Assembly (NCBI GenBank): GCA_947462095.1 | Contig: CANHNQ010000026.1 | Span: 1-33,284, forward strand | Length of the DNA: 33,284 nt | Origin: Gemmatimonadota bacterium | Lineage (GTDB): Bacteria; Gemmatimonadota; Gemmatimonadetes; Gemmatimonadales; Gemmatimonadaceae | Direction of reading: 5' to 3' | Shown: positions 1-8,635 of the stretch, in pieces | Position numbering within the stretch: the stretch's first letter is position 1 | How the letters are laid out: every line of letters begins with the position of its first letter | The notes under the pieces: model-generated | What the model was told of the DNA's origin: nothing | What the model saw: the letters and a program-made list of their open reading frames with translations, nothing else | The model's database searches: none | Translations under genes and position numbers: made by a program

Positions 1-534
1 CGCGCCACGCGCATCAAGTTCACGCAAACGTTCGCCGTGGATACGTTGTACCTCGAGTCGCGCCTGCAGACGGGCGGCACGCTCGGCGCGGTGCAGACGC
101 TGGCGATCGCGCCGGCGAACGGGGTACGTCAGATCAGCCTCGCGACGAACGCCGTGGTGGCCGGCGCCGGCTGCAACTGGGATCTCGAGTTCAACCCGGC
201 GGCGAATCAGCTGTCGCTCGTGCCGAACGTGGCCTGCAACGCCGGGACGTATCCGGGGCCGACGTCACCGGCCTTCGCCAACGCGACCATCGCCGGCGAC
301 GCGCCGCAGTTCGCAACCTTCCTGTCCACGCTGGTGGGGCCGATCCCGAACTCCGTGCTCGACAAGAGCGCGCCGTTCCGATACAACCTGCAGGGCAACG
401 ATCGCCTGCACCCGGCCTTCAACACGTATCTGGTGAAGTCGGGCACGCGCGTGTACAAGCTTCAGGTGACCGACTACTACAGCAACACCGGTGTCGCGGG
501 GTTCCCGACGATTCGCTACGCGCGCATTCGATGA
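1..534 (+). CDS. HmuY family heme-binding protein, 3' part only
   Basis: The frame is open from base 1, so the listed start at 37 (a GTG) is internal and the N-terminus with its export signal lies outside the window. The visible ~177 residues end in a beta-rich stretch, YKLQVTDYYS followed by GFPTIRYARI, which is the typical C-terminal signature of HmuY-family proteins. HmuY proteins are exported heme-binding proteins that pass heme to a TonB-dependent receptor. The next gene is such a receptor, and its ATG overlaps this stop codon (ATGA), so the pair should be translationally coupled. One histidine (in RLHPAF) lies near the C-terminal region; whether it is an axial heme ligand cannot be told from the fragment. 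The family call rests on the C-terminal pattern and the neighbour. Confidence 0.75.
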   Translation, partial: RATRIKFTQTFAVDTLYLESRLQTGGTLGAVQTLAIAPANGVRQISLATNAVVAGAGCNWDLEFNPAANQLSLVPNVACNAGTYPGPTSPAFANATIAGDAPQFATFLSTLVGPIPNSVLDKSAPFRYNLQGNDRLHPAFNTYLVKSGTRVYKLQVTDYYSNTGVAGFPTIRYARIR

Positions 535-2714
535 GCGAAGGCCGGCGCACCTCGATGTCGGGTCGCATGCTGCCGCTGTGCGCTGCGCTGTTGCTGGCCG
601 TCGTGTCTGGCGGACCGGCATTCGCGCAGGGCGTGGTGCCGAGCGTGGTGCAAGGCACCGTGTTGGGCAAGACCGACGGGGCGCCGGTATTGTCGGCGGA
701 AGTGCGCGTGCCGCGCCTCGGCGCGCGCGCGCGCACCGACGAACGCGGCACGTTTCGCGTGGCTGCCGCGGTTGGTGATTCATTGATCGTGCGAGCGCTC
801 GGATTCGCCGAACTGCGTACGGTCGTGCAGAGCAGCACCCCGGTGGTGCGACTGGTGGCGTTGGCCACGGTGCTGCCGGTGTTCACGACCACGATGGGGC
901 AGCGCGTGATCCGCGCCAGCGAGTCGCCGCGCAGCGTGACGGTGATCGGGCGAGAGGAAATCGATGCCGTCGCGGCGGTCTCGGCGAACCAGCTGCTGCG
1001 CCAGCTGCCGGGATTGCAGGAGCTTCCCGCCCCGCCGTCGAAAACATCCATCTCGATTCGCGGCTTCGACGATTCGCGCGTGCTGGTGCTGGTGGATGGC
1101 GAACCGGTGGCGGGTGCGCTCATCGAGAGCCGGGACATCGGCCGATTGAGCACGATTGCCACCGAGCGGATCGAGGTGACGAAGGGGCCGTCGAGCGTGG
1201 AGTTCGGCAGCGATGCGCTGGGGGGCGTGATCAACATCGTGCAGGCAGCGCCCAGCCGACAACTCACCATCGATGCGATCGCCCGCGAAGCCGGGCTCGG
1301 GCGGCGGGAGTCGTCGGCCGGCGTGAGCCAGACGGTGGGGAAGCTCGGGTACCGGGTGAACGGTGGCTGGCGTCAGTCGGACCGCCTGACCGGATACAAC
1401 GCAATCGGTTCGACCTTCAATCGCATTTACGATCTGCGCACCGACGTCCGGTATGCGCTGACCGACAAGTGGGCGCTGCGGCTGGACCTGATGGGATCGC
1501 AGGAGCGTCAGCGCTTTCCGGTGGATGCCGCGTTCAATGGCTTCATCGACAACCGGGGCGGGCAGGGGTTCGCCGAAGTGCGCGGGCCGTTGTTCGGTGG
1601 GACCCTCCGCGCCCGTGCGTTCGAGCAGCGCTTCGTGTATCAGTATCGTCAATCGCGGGGGCTGCTGCCGATCAAGGGATCGGCCGATTCGCTCGAGCAG
1701 CGTGAGCGTCAGGGCCGCTATCTCCTGTCGTACACCCACGTGGTGGCGGGGCACGCCATCGACGTGGGCGCGCAGCGTTCGCACCGGACGCTCGTGGCCC
1801 CGAAGAAGGTGACGGGGGACAGCGCCGACGAGCAGGTCACGGAAGTGTTTGCGCGCGACTCGTGGACGCTTGGTTCGGTGCTGATGACGGCCGGCGCGCG
1901 GTACACCAGCAGCACGTTGTGGGGCAGCAGCACCAATCCGTCGTTCGGGGTGGCGTGGCAGACCTCGTCGCGCGTGCGACTGCGCAGCAACGTGGCGCGC
2001 GGATTCCGCGCACCGGGCTTCAAGGAAATCCGGTACACGTTCACGAATCCGGCGGGAGGGTACACCCTCGCGGGCAATCCCAACCTGCTTCCCGAATCCT
2101 CGTGGAGCACCAGTGCGGGCGGAACGTGGGCGCCAAGCACGATGCTGTCGCTGGATGTGGAAGCGTATCGCAACGACGTGTCGGGGCTCGTGGATTGGCG
2201 CTACGAAGGGGACAACGCGGCCGGCTTTCAGAGCTACCGCTACGTCAACGTCGCGCGGGCACGTACCCAGGGGGTGGAGACCAACGTGCGGGTGAATGCG
2301 GGGGCCACGGAGGTCACGTTGGGGTACGACTTCCTGCGCGCGCGCGATCTCAACTCGGGGCTGCCTCTCAGTCGGCGCGCCTCGCACACGGCACGGCTGC
2401 GCGCGGCACGCGATTGGGCCGTGCGTCGCGGACTCTCTACCGATGCCTCGGTACGCTACACCGGCAACGCGCCGCTCGTCGGCATCCCCAGCGGTGCCCC
2501 GATCACCGGACCGTTCTCGACCGAGAGCGGCGTGATCGGACGTCAGGGTGCGTTGCTGTCGGTCGATGCGCAGCTGCGGTTGGCGGTGACGCGCGAGCTG
2601 GAAGTGTCGGGCGGCGTGAACAACCTGCTCAATCAGCAGCCGAACTTGTGGACGCCGGCCTTCGCGCGACAGATCTACGCGGGTCTGCGGTGGCGGTGGA
2701 GCGTGGCGCCGTAA
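531..2714 (+). CDS. TonB-dependent outer-membrane receptor, probably heme or siderophore uptake
   Basis: A complete 727-residue receptor. An N-terminal signal peptide (hydrophobic LLAVVSGGPAFA, then Q at about residue 33) is followed by a carboxypeptidase-regulatory-like beta-sandwich (about 40-115). The plug domain (about 125-240) carries SISIRGFDDSRVLVLVDG and GPSSVEFGSDALGGVINI, and a 22-strand-type barrel runs to the C-terminus, which ends in the aromatic-rich YAGLRWRWSVAP. It has the FRAP and NPNL boxes known from heme receptors, but no histidine lies between them. It starts within the stop codon of the HmuY-like gene, so the two likely form a heme-acquisition pair; the substrate is inferred. 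A second in-frame ATG at 555 would give a shorter, more typical signal-peptide n-region; the ATGA overlap favours 531. A 7-bp hairpin follows the stop immediately. Confidence 0.9.
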   Translation: MSEGRRTSMSGRMLPLCAALLLAVVSGGPAFAQGVVPSVVQGTVLGKTDGAPVLSAEVRVPRLGARARTDERGTFRVAAAVGDSLIVRALGFAELRTVVQSSTPVVRLVALATVLPVFTTTMGQRVIRASESPRSVTVIGREEIDAVAAVSANQLLRQLPGLQELPAPPSKTSISIRGFDDSRVLVLVDGEPVAGALIESRDIGRLSTIATERIEVTKGPSSVEFGSDALGGVINIVQAAPSRQLTIDAIAREAGLGRRESSAGVSQTVGKLGYRVNGGWRQSDRLTGYNAIGSTFNRIYDLRTDVRYALTDKWALRLDLMGSQERQRFPVDAAFNGFIDNRGGQGFAEVRGPLFGGTLRARAFEQRFVYQYRQSRGLLPIKGSADSLEQRERQGRYLLSYTHVVAGHAIDVGAQRSHRTLVAPKKVTGDSADEQVTEVFARDSWTLGSVLMTAGARYTSSTLWGSSTNPSFGVAWQTSSRVRLRSNVARGFRAPGFKEIRYTFTNPAGGYTLAGNPNLLPESSWSTSAGGTWAPSTMLSLDVEAYRNDVSGLVDWRYEGDNAAGFQSYRYVNVARARTQGVETNVRVNAGATEVTLGYDFLRARDLNSGLPLSRRASHTARLRAARDWAVRRGLSTDASVRYTGNAPLVGIPSGAPITGPFSTESGVIGRQGALLSVDAQLRLAVTRELEVSGGVNNLLNQQPNLWTPAFARQIYAGLRWRWSVAP

Positions 2715-2732
2715 CGACGCGAAGGCGCGTCG
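2715..2732. terminator. Hairpin between convergent genes
   Basis: CGACGCG-AAGG-CGCGTCG is a perfect 7-bp inverted repeat with a tetraloop, starting on the base after the receptor stop codon. It sits in the 33-bp gap between two convergent genes, so it could act on either strand. No T-run follows, so intrinsic termination is uncertain. Confidence 0.4.
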
Positions 2733-2747
2733 TCGGGTCGCTCGCGT

Positions 2748-5192
2748 CTACCGCGTCCAGATGGAGATGAGTCCGCAACCGGTGCGCGCGCGCGGGCCCA
2801 GCTCGTTGCCGCCTTGTGAGGCCATCGTGGCGGGAATCGATGCCGCGCCGGCAAACACTTCGATGCCGTAGACTTCGGCGGGCGCCGGCAGTGTTCGCAG
2901 GTCGGGTCGGCCATCGGCTTGCACCACGCCGTTGATCGCCACGCGCAGCCAGCATTCATCGTTGCGAATGCGCATCGATCGCGCGTAGACGGCGCCGAGG
3001 CTGTCCACGACGAGCACCGACGGCACGCGGGTGAGCATCTGCCAGAGACTCACCGGATTGCGCTGCTCGATCTGTTCGCGCGTGATCGACTCCGTGGCCA
3101 GTCCGTAGGCGCGCCGTGTTTCGAAATCGGTGAACCGATTGGTCGTTCTGTTGGCGCGCACCGTAAAAGTATCGAGCGCGGGCGGCGCCGTCGGATCGAG
3201 CGAGAGCTGCAGCGTGTTGCTGCCCGCCACGAACTCGGTGGCGACGGTGCCCTCCACATAGCCGACCCGTCGCAGATGCACGGTGGCGACACCGGCTTCG
3301 AGATCGCCGACCGTGGCCTCGCCGAGGCGATTCGTGCGCATCTCGATTTCACGACCGGCGATCGTGCGCACCACGGCCAGCACCTCGCCAAGCGGTCGTT
3401 CCTCGGCGTCGTACGTGCGAAGGAGCAGTGAGGCCGTACGCGAGACTCGCAGGTACACGTCGGCGGCGGCGAAGGCATCCGTTTCGGCCACACGGAACAG
3501 CGTGTCGATCGTACCGACGGCCGATGTGACGCGAAGCTGCAACGGGATATCGCGGGGAACGCCACACACGCGCCACTGCCCCAGCGAGTCACTCGTGGCA
3601 CTCACGACCTCTTCGTTGAAGCTCACGCGATCGGAAGCCGTGGTGATGTTGCGCAGGGCGCGCAGCCGCACCGTCGCGCCGGACACCACACGGCCACTGG
3701 AGTCGCGCACCGTGCCACGCAGCAAGCTCTGCGCGCGTCGCACCACGTCGGCGCTGCAGACGGCGCGCAGCAGTTCGGTGGCACTGGGCAGCGTCATCTG
3801 CACCAGCCTGCCGTCGGCGCCCACGTCGATGTCGTGTTCACGAGCGGCAATGCCGAGCGAATCCATGAGTGGCGTGTGCACTTGCAACCGGTATTGCCCC
3901 GGCAGGATCGGCTCGACGCGTGCGCTGCCCACACTGTCCGTGCGCATGGTGTAGTCGGTGCCGGTCAGCACACCGAGCGCGCCGCTGATCTCGTGTCCCG
4001 GTACTGGCGTTCCCGTGGCGCGGCGCAGCTGCACGGCGAGTCGCGCGCCTTCTCCACGGAACAGCGTGCGCTCACCCTGCGTGACGCGCGTGACCTCGCC
4101 GCCGCTCACCTGCAGCGCACGGACGACGACGCCGGACGTGGTGATCAGCGTCCGACGGCGACCGACGGTCGTTTGATTGTCGCGGCGCGCGAGAATCGGC
4201 ATGCGCACATGCCACCGCTGCACCATCCACTGTCCGGCACCGAGTCGAAGAAACTCCACCGTGCCGCCGGGGCGCGCGCTTTCGACGAACGCGGGCAGTC
4301 CGGTGTAGCGGTACTCGATGCGCCGGAGTTCATTGCTCACGCGATCGAGCCAGAGCACACCGGTGATGTCGCGACGCTGATTGTCGTTGCCGACCGGACG
4401 GAAGGCGACACCGATCTGCTCCGGCGCGGAATCGGTGGGCGGTTCGAGCCGGAAGCAATGTCCGTTCGTGAACGACTCGGACAGCATCACGTCGGCGTCG
4501 GGCGCGTGATACACCGTGCCGCCGTCGCGATCCACGACATAGCCGTGTGTCGCGAGGGACTCGGCAGGCGCGCTGCGAAATGCGCGCGTGGTCGCGCTGC
4601 GCGTGGTGCGCACCGACTGCTGGCGTACGCGTATGCCCGCGCTATCGAGCGTGCGGTCGTACTCGATCCACTCGGCGTTCAGCGGACTGTCGGACGACGC
4701 CAGCTGCGACGCCATCAGCGCCTTGCGCCCTTCCTCCCACACGCGCGCTACGAGCTGCCCATCGGCGCTACCGGTGCGGCAGTCGTCACGTCCACGCACC
4801 GAGACCGCGGGTAAGGCAACGGCCGCTCCCTTGAGCGCGAACTGGAGCGGCGGAATCTCGGCGGTCGCCTGTTCGAACGGTCCGATGATGGGGCCGTCGG
4901 TTGGCGTGTAGCCAACGCGCAGCGCCCGCAGTCGATAGCGGGCGACCGGCGTGGGCAACTGGAATCGAAAGGCGCCGCGCGCGTCGGAGAGCGTTCGGGC
5001 GAGCACCAGCCCGGCATCGTTCTCGAGCACGACGATGACGGCGGGGGCCGGCGTGGCCCCGTCGGTGGCGAGCACCGTCCCGCGCACCAGTTGGGCCTGC
5101 ACCACGGCCGGCATGCCGCCGACGCCGCACGCGACGCCGCACGTGACGGCGACGAGACGGATGAATCGGACGAGGTGGCGCCGACGAAGCAT
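2748..5192 (-). CDS. Exported multi-domain carboxypeptidase-regulatory-like protein with a C-terminal TonB-plug-like domain
   Basis: This 814-residue protein begins with a basic n-region and a signal peptide ending VVQA-Q at about residue 34. A regulatory-like beta-sandwich follows (GTVLATDGATPAPAVIVVLE). Two or more further repeats of this fold appear around residues 480-560 (LLRGTVRDSSGRVVSGATV) and 585-650 (RTNRLGEATVGDLEAG). The C-terminal ~120 residues resemble a receptor plug: ITREQIEQRNPVSLWQMLTR, then RVAINGV and YGIEVFAGAASIP. No barrel follows; the protein ends at CGLISIWTR. It therefore looks like a TonB-receptor-like protein without a pore, a type I associate with Gemmatimonadota genomes. 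The function is unknown, and an envelope role such as ligand capture or a partner for barrel proteins is inference. AAGAGG lies about 11 nt upstream of the ATG. The gene is 68 bp downstream of the GH57 gene on the same strand. Confidence 0.7.
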   Translation of the reverse strand: MLRRRHLVRFIRLVAVTCGVACGVGGMPAVVQAQLVRGTVLATDGATPAPAVIVVLENDAGLVLARTLSDARGAFRFQLPTPVARYRLRALRVGYTPTDGPIIGPFEQATAEIPPLQFALKGAAVALPAVSVRGRDDCRTGSADGQLVARVWEEGRKALMASQLASSDSPLNAEWIEYDRTLDSAGIRVRQQSVRTTRSATTRAFRSAPAESLATHGYVVDRDGGTVYHAPDADVMLSESFTNGHCFRLEPPTDSAPEQIGVAFRPVGNDNQRRDITGVLWLDRVSNELRRIEYRYTGLPAFVESARPGGTVEFLRLGAGQWMVQRWHVRMPILARRDNQTTVGRRRTLITTSGVVVRALQVSGGEVTRVTQGERTLFRGEGARLAVQLRRATGTPVPGHEISGALGVLTGTDYTMRTDSVGSARVEPILPGQYRLQVHTPLMDSLGIAAREHDIDVGADGRLVQMTLPSATELLRAVCSADVVRRAQSLLRGTVRDSSGRVVSGATVRLRALRNITTASDRVSFNEEVVSATSDSLGQWRVCGVPRDIPLQLRVTSAVGTIDTLFRVAETDAFAAADVYLRVSRTASLLLRTYDAEERPLGEVLAVVRTIAGREIEMRTNRLGEATVGDLEAGVATVHLRRVGYVEGTVATEFVAGSNTLQLSLDPTAPPALDTFTVRANRTTNRFTDFETRRAYGLATESITREQIEQRNPVSLWQMLTRVPSVLVVDSLGAVYARSMRIRNDECWLRVAINGVVQADGRPDLRTLPAPAEVYGIEVFAGAASIPATMASQGGNELGPRARTGCGLISIWTR

Positions 5193-5233
5193 GGTGGGAT
5201 TTGCCTCTTCGCGACGGGATCGGCAAGGGCGCG

Positions 5234-5249
5234 TCCCGCTCGCGCGGGA
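5234..5249 (-). terminator. Small hairpin between GH57 gene and plug-only gene
   Basis: TCCCGC-GCGA-GCGGGA on the minus strand is a perfect 6-bp stem with a GNRA-type tetraloop, about 12 nt after the GH57 stop codon. It has no T-tract, so it may be only a weak terminator or an mRNA-stabilising 3' structure, with partial read-through to the next gene. Confidence 0.3.
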
Positions 5250-5260
5250 TCGAGCCGGAC

Positions 5261-7111
5261 TCAGCGTCTGGGGCTGACCTCGTCGAACAGCGCTTCATCG
5301 GAGAGCGCCATCGGGCGGAGCAGCTGTCGGGCGATCGTTTCCGGGAACTCGTGCACGTTGATGCCGTGCGTGTCGCCGACGTCGGCTTCGGTTTCCGAGA
5401 GATCGACCGTGAGACCGGGGCCCGTGCCGTGCACATGTCCCACGAACGAGCGCGAGGCGCCCGTCCGGCGATGCGCGAGCGTCACGCGCCATGGGGCGCG
5501 GGGCGCTTCCTCGTGCGCGGCCGGCACATGCGGTGCCGCGTCATGCGATGCTACCGTGACATCGAAGGTGGCGATGCGCGGGGTCGCGATACCCATGGAA
5601 GCGCAGGCGATCGCGCCTGCGGCCGCACACGTCGTCGCATCGCGGTGGGGCATCGCTTCGCGCACGAACAGTTCGCTGGCGCTGCCGGCGTTCGGGGCGC
5701 CGCTGGTGGCGGGCGCCAGCCATTGCACGAACTCCGGCATCAGCCGCGAGGCATGTCCGGACAGCTCGATGGAACGCGCGGCGTAGCGCAGCACCTGCCG
5801 CACTTCGATGCGATCGACTTCGTCGAAGAACCACGCACACGACGTGAACGTCCGCATCGTCGCGCGCGCGAGCTCGAGCAGTTCACGCGCCCGCTGCACC
5901 TGATGGTCAGACGCATCGGCCGGCAACTCGCGTCGCGCGAACTGCTCGATCGCATCCCCGTCCTGCGCAACGACATCGCCGTAGCGATCGCGCACGTCCC
6001 ACGGATCGTCGCGGAAGAGCGTGCGGCCCTCGCGCTCGAACACCTCATGCGAGTGGTGCGAGAGGCGCTCGAGGGCCGCGCGCAACGGTCCACGCCACTG
6101 CTGCGCCGGCGGCTTGCTGCCATCGAGGCGACAACCGCAGTTGCTGCGCCACCGCTCCACGCCGTGCGCGCAACTCCACGCGCTCGGCGACACGAGACGC
6201 ACGTCGGTCGTGGGCGGATACATGGCCACCAACGACGCGCTGTTCGTGACGCGGGAGCTCGACTGCTGCACCACCATCGACAACGCTTCGGTGAGCGTGG
6301 AGTCACCGCTCTTGTGATGATGACCGAACGTTTCGCCGTCGGTGGCCAGGGTGGTGCAGCGATCCGGGTGCTGGTCGGCGGCATCGCGGTGCGGGGTGAG
6401 CCGTTGCGCCAGCGCCGGCGCATCGCGCAGCAGGCCGCCGAAGGCGACGTCACCGGCGAGCGATCCATCGTACGGAAGAATCGTGAGGGACCGCCCCGAG
6501 GCGCCGCGCCAGCGCACCGGCATGCCGCTGCCGTCGTGGCCATGCACCTGATACGGTGCCAGAATGGTGAAGGCGATGCCTTCCTTGGCGACGGCGTCGA
6601 GGGTGTCTTCATCGGCCGCGCATTCCGGCAGCCACATCCCTTCGGGCTCGCGATTGAAGCGCCGGCGGAAATCGCGAATGCCCCAGCGGATTTCGGCCGT
6701 GCGCTCGCGCGGCGAGGCGAGCGGGAGGATCACGTGATGATACGGCGCGGCGATCGCGTTGCCGTGGCCCCACCGACGCACACTGGCCGCATCCCCGGCT
6801 TGCATCGCCCGCATGGTATCGGGCGCTTCCGCGTCGAGCCACTCGCAGAGCGTCGCGCCCACGTCGAACGAACACCACGCGTACAGATTCACCACGCGCG
6901 CAATACCGGCGCGCGCGTCGGGATCACGCGCGGCCGCCCGCCGATCGCGCAGGTGCGCTTCGGCGGCTGCGAGTCGGGCGTAGCACTCGCGGTTGATGCG
7001 CGTATTCCAGTCGTGGTCGGGGGCGGCCGACGGTTCCGTCGGGACCACTTCGAGCCAGGGATCTTCGCGCGGCGGCTGGTACAGGTGATGGTGAATGATG
7101 ACCGACTGCAT
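5261..7111 (-). CDS. GH57 family glycoside hydrolase with C-terminal DUF3536
   Basis: The product is 616 residues when started at the ATG overlapping the glycogen synthase stop codon (TGATG); the ORF-track start at 7405 lies inside glgA and is rejected. The N-terminus MQSVIIHHHLYQPPRE carries the GH57 motif-1 histidine/QP signature. GMWLPE holds the presumed catalytic glutamate, and ATDGETFGHHH holds the motif-4 aspartate. The C-terminal half matches the DUF3536 pattern, including CAWFFDEVDRIE and LRYAARSIEL. No signal peptide is visible, so it is probably cytoplasmic. GH57 enzymes hydrolyse or transfer alpha-glucans; the specificity of the DUF3536 type is not established to my knowledge. Being coupled to GlgA and downstream of GlgP, it probably acts on glycogen-like glucan. 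A branching, debranching or amylase role cannot be chosen from sequence. Confidence 0.85.
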   Translation of the reverse strand: MQSVIIHHHLYQPPREDPWLEVVPTEPSAAPDHDWNTRINRECYARLAAAEAHLRDRRAAARDPDARAGIARVVNLYAWCSFDVGATLCEWLDAEAPDTMRAMQAGDAASVRRWGHGNAIAAPYHHVILPLASPRERTAEIRWGIRDFRRRFNREPEGMWLPECAADEDTLDAVAKEGIAFTILAPYQVHGHDGSGMPVRWRGASGRSLTILPYDGSLAGDVAFGGLLRDAPALAQRLTPHRDAADQHPDRCTTLATDGETFGHHHKSGDSTLTEALSMVVQQSSSRVTNSASLVAMYPPTTDVRLVSPSAWSCAHGVERWRSNCGCRLDGSKPPAQQWRGPLRAALERLSHHSHEVFEREGRTLFRDDPWDVRDRYGDVVAQDGDAIEQFARRELPADASDHQVQRARELLELARATMRTFTSCAWFFDEVDRIEVRQVLRYAARSIELSGHASRLMPEFVQWLAPATSGAPNAGSASELFVREAMPHRDATTCAAAGAIACASMGIATPRIATFDVTVASHDAAPHVPAAHEEAPRAPWRVTLAHRRTGASRSFVGHVHGTGPGLTVDLSETEADVGDTHGINVHEFPETIARQLLRPMALSDEALFDEVSPRR

Positions 7112-8625
7112 CAGCGACGGCTCGCGGCGATCTCGATCGCCTGTTGATACACCTGCGCGTAGCGTTCGGCCGAGCGCTCCCATCCGAAGTCCTGCTGCAT
7201 GGCGGCGCGCATCCGCGGCGCCCAGTCGACCGGATCCGCAAAGCGCGAGAGCGCGCGGGACATCGCGCGGTCGAGCGCCGCCGAGTCGAATTCGTCGAAC
7301 AGAAACCCCGTGGTGTCGTCTTGCACGGTGTCGGCGATGCCGCCAACGCGGCGTGCGATGGGCAGCGACCCGTAGCGCTGGGCGCGCATTTGCGTGAGGC
7401 CGCACGGCTCGTACTGCGAGGGCATGAGGAACATGTCGGCCCCGGCCATGAGGCGATGCTCGAGCCGGTCGGTGAAGTTCAACTGGACGCCGACATGCTG
7501 CGGACGCGCTTTCGCCAGCAGCATCAGGGCACGCTCATACTTCGCCTCGCCGGCGCCCAGAAAGACGAACTGGGCATCGAGCTTCCAGATCGCGTGTGAG
7601 TGCAGAATGAGGTCGAGCCCCTTCTGCACCACCATCCGCCCGGTGAGGCCGAACAACGGAACGTGTTTGCGCTGCGGCAGGCCGAACGATCGCTGCAGCG
7701 CCGCCTTGCACTTGGCCTTGTTCGACGGGTTCTTGCGCGTGTAGTGGGCCGTAATTTGATCGTCGGTGGCGGGATTCCAGAGTTCCTGATCGATGCCGTT
7801 CGTAATGCCGGTGAACCGATGGCCAAGCCACTGAAACACCTCGTGCAGGCCGAATCCGCCACCGGGTGTCCGCAACTCCTCCGCATGGGTCGGACTCACG
7901 GTGACCACCATGTCGGCGAACGTCAGTCCGCCCTTCAGGAAGTTGATGCGATCGTACCACTCGAGATGACGAAAGGTGTACACCTCGGGGGGAATGCCGC
8001 ACTCGTTCAGCATCGAGGCCGGGAAGTGTCCCTGATACCCGGCATTGTGCACCGAGAGCACAGTGGGGGTCGCGGCATAGCGTTCCTTCAGCTCGTCGTA
8101 GCTGCGCAGGTACATGAGGGCCAGCGACGAATGCCAGTCGTGCGCGTGCACCAGCACGGGACCGGCGATGAGTCGCGGAATACCGTCGAGCACGGCGCGC
8201 GAGAAGAGGGCGAACCGTCGGGCATTGTCGGGATAGTCGCGGCCATCCTCTCCATAGAGTCCGGCACGGCGGAACGCCGACGGAATGTCGACGAACACCA
8301 CCTTCGGTCCGGCCGGCGGCTGCACCTCCCGGAAGAAGCGCACTTCCTCTCGGCGGAACCCCAGATCGATCTGGATCGGTCGGCCCAGCGGCGCGAGATC
8401 GGGGGCGTGATCGCGCACCGTGCGATAGAGCGGCATGAACACCACCACGTTCGCGCCGCCCTTCACCTGATAGTTGGCCAACCCCATCACGGCCTCCGCC
8501 AGCCCGCCCGTCCGGGCGAAGGGGCTGTATTCCGACGTGAGATGCACGATTGTCGGCGCCTCACCCTCGGGTGCCCGGACAACGGTCGACCCGAAGCTGG
8601 GCGTCGGCATCGATGGGGATGTCAT
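7111..8625 (-). CDS. glgA: Glycogen synthase (GT5 family)
   Basis: A 504-residue GT5 glucosyltransferase that extends alpha-1,4-glucan from a sugar nucleotide (ADP-glucose in most bacteria). The N-terminal Rossmann domain carries the substrate loop ARTGGLAEAVMGL, the counterpart of K-x-GGL in E. coli GlgA; here arginine-threonine replaces the usual lysine. The C-terminal domain has the EPCGLTQMRAQRYGSLPI motif and RRVGGIADTV, the signature of the family. DWHSSLALMYLR matches the conserved HDWH region. The start chosen is the ATG at 8625, 10 nt after the glgP stop codon; the tracked start at 8748 lies within glgP and its extra residues look unlike protein. No Shine-Dalgarno is visible, so coupling to glgP is likely. 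Its stop overlaps the GH57 start. Confidence 0.93.
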   Translation of the reverse strand: MTSPSMPTPSFGSTVVRAPEGEAPTIVHLTSEYSPFARTGGLAEAVMGLANYQVKGGANVVVFMPLYRTVRDHAPDLAPLGRPIQIDLGFRREEVRFFREVQPPAGPKVVFVDIPSAFRRAGLYGEDGRDYPDNARRFALFSRAVLDGIPRLIAGPVLVHAHDWHSSLALMYLRSYDELKERYAATPTVLSVHNAGYQGHFPASMLNECGIPPEVYTFRHLEWYDRINFLKGGLTFADMVVTVSPTHAEELRTPGGGFGLHEVFQWLGHRFTGITNGIDQELWNPATDDQITAHYTRKNPSNKAKCKAALQRSFGLPQRKHVPLFGLTGRMVVQKGLDLILHSHAIWKLDAQFVFLGAGEAKYERALMLLAKARPQHVGVQLNFTDRLEHRLMAGADMFLMPSQYEPCGLTQMRAQRYGSLPIARRVGGIADTVQDDTTGFLFDEFDSAALDRAMSRALSRFADPVDWAPRMRAAMQQDFGWERSAERYAQVYQQAIEIAASRR

Positions 8626-8635
8626 TGGCGGGGGC

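Noticed and set aside
780-2387. 535-aa minus-strand ORF
   Set aside because: Antisense shadow of the TonB receptor; Arg/His/Pro-rich with no recognisable domain.
5201-7147. 648-aa plus-strand ORF
   Set aside because: Antisense to the GH57 gene, which has clear family motifs; composition typical of a high-GC shadow frame.
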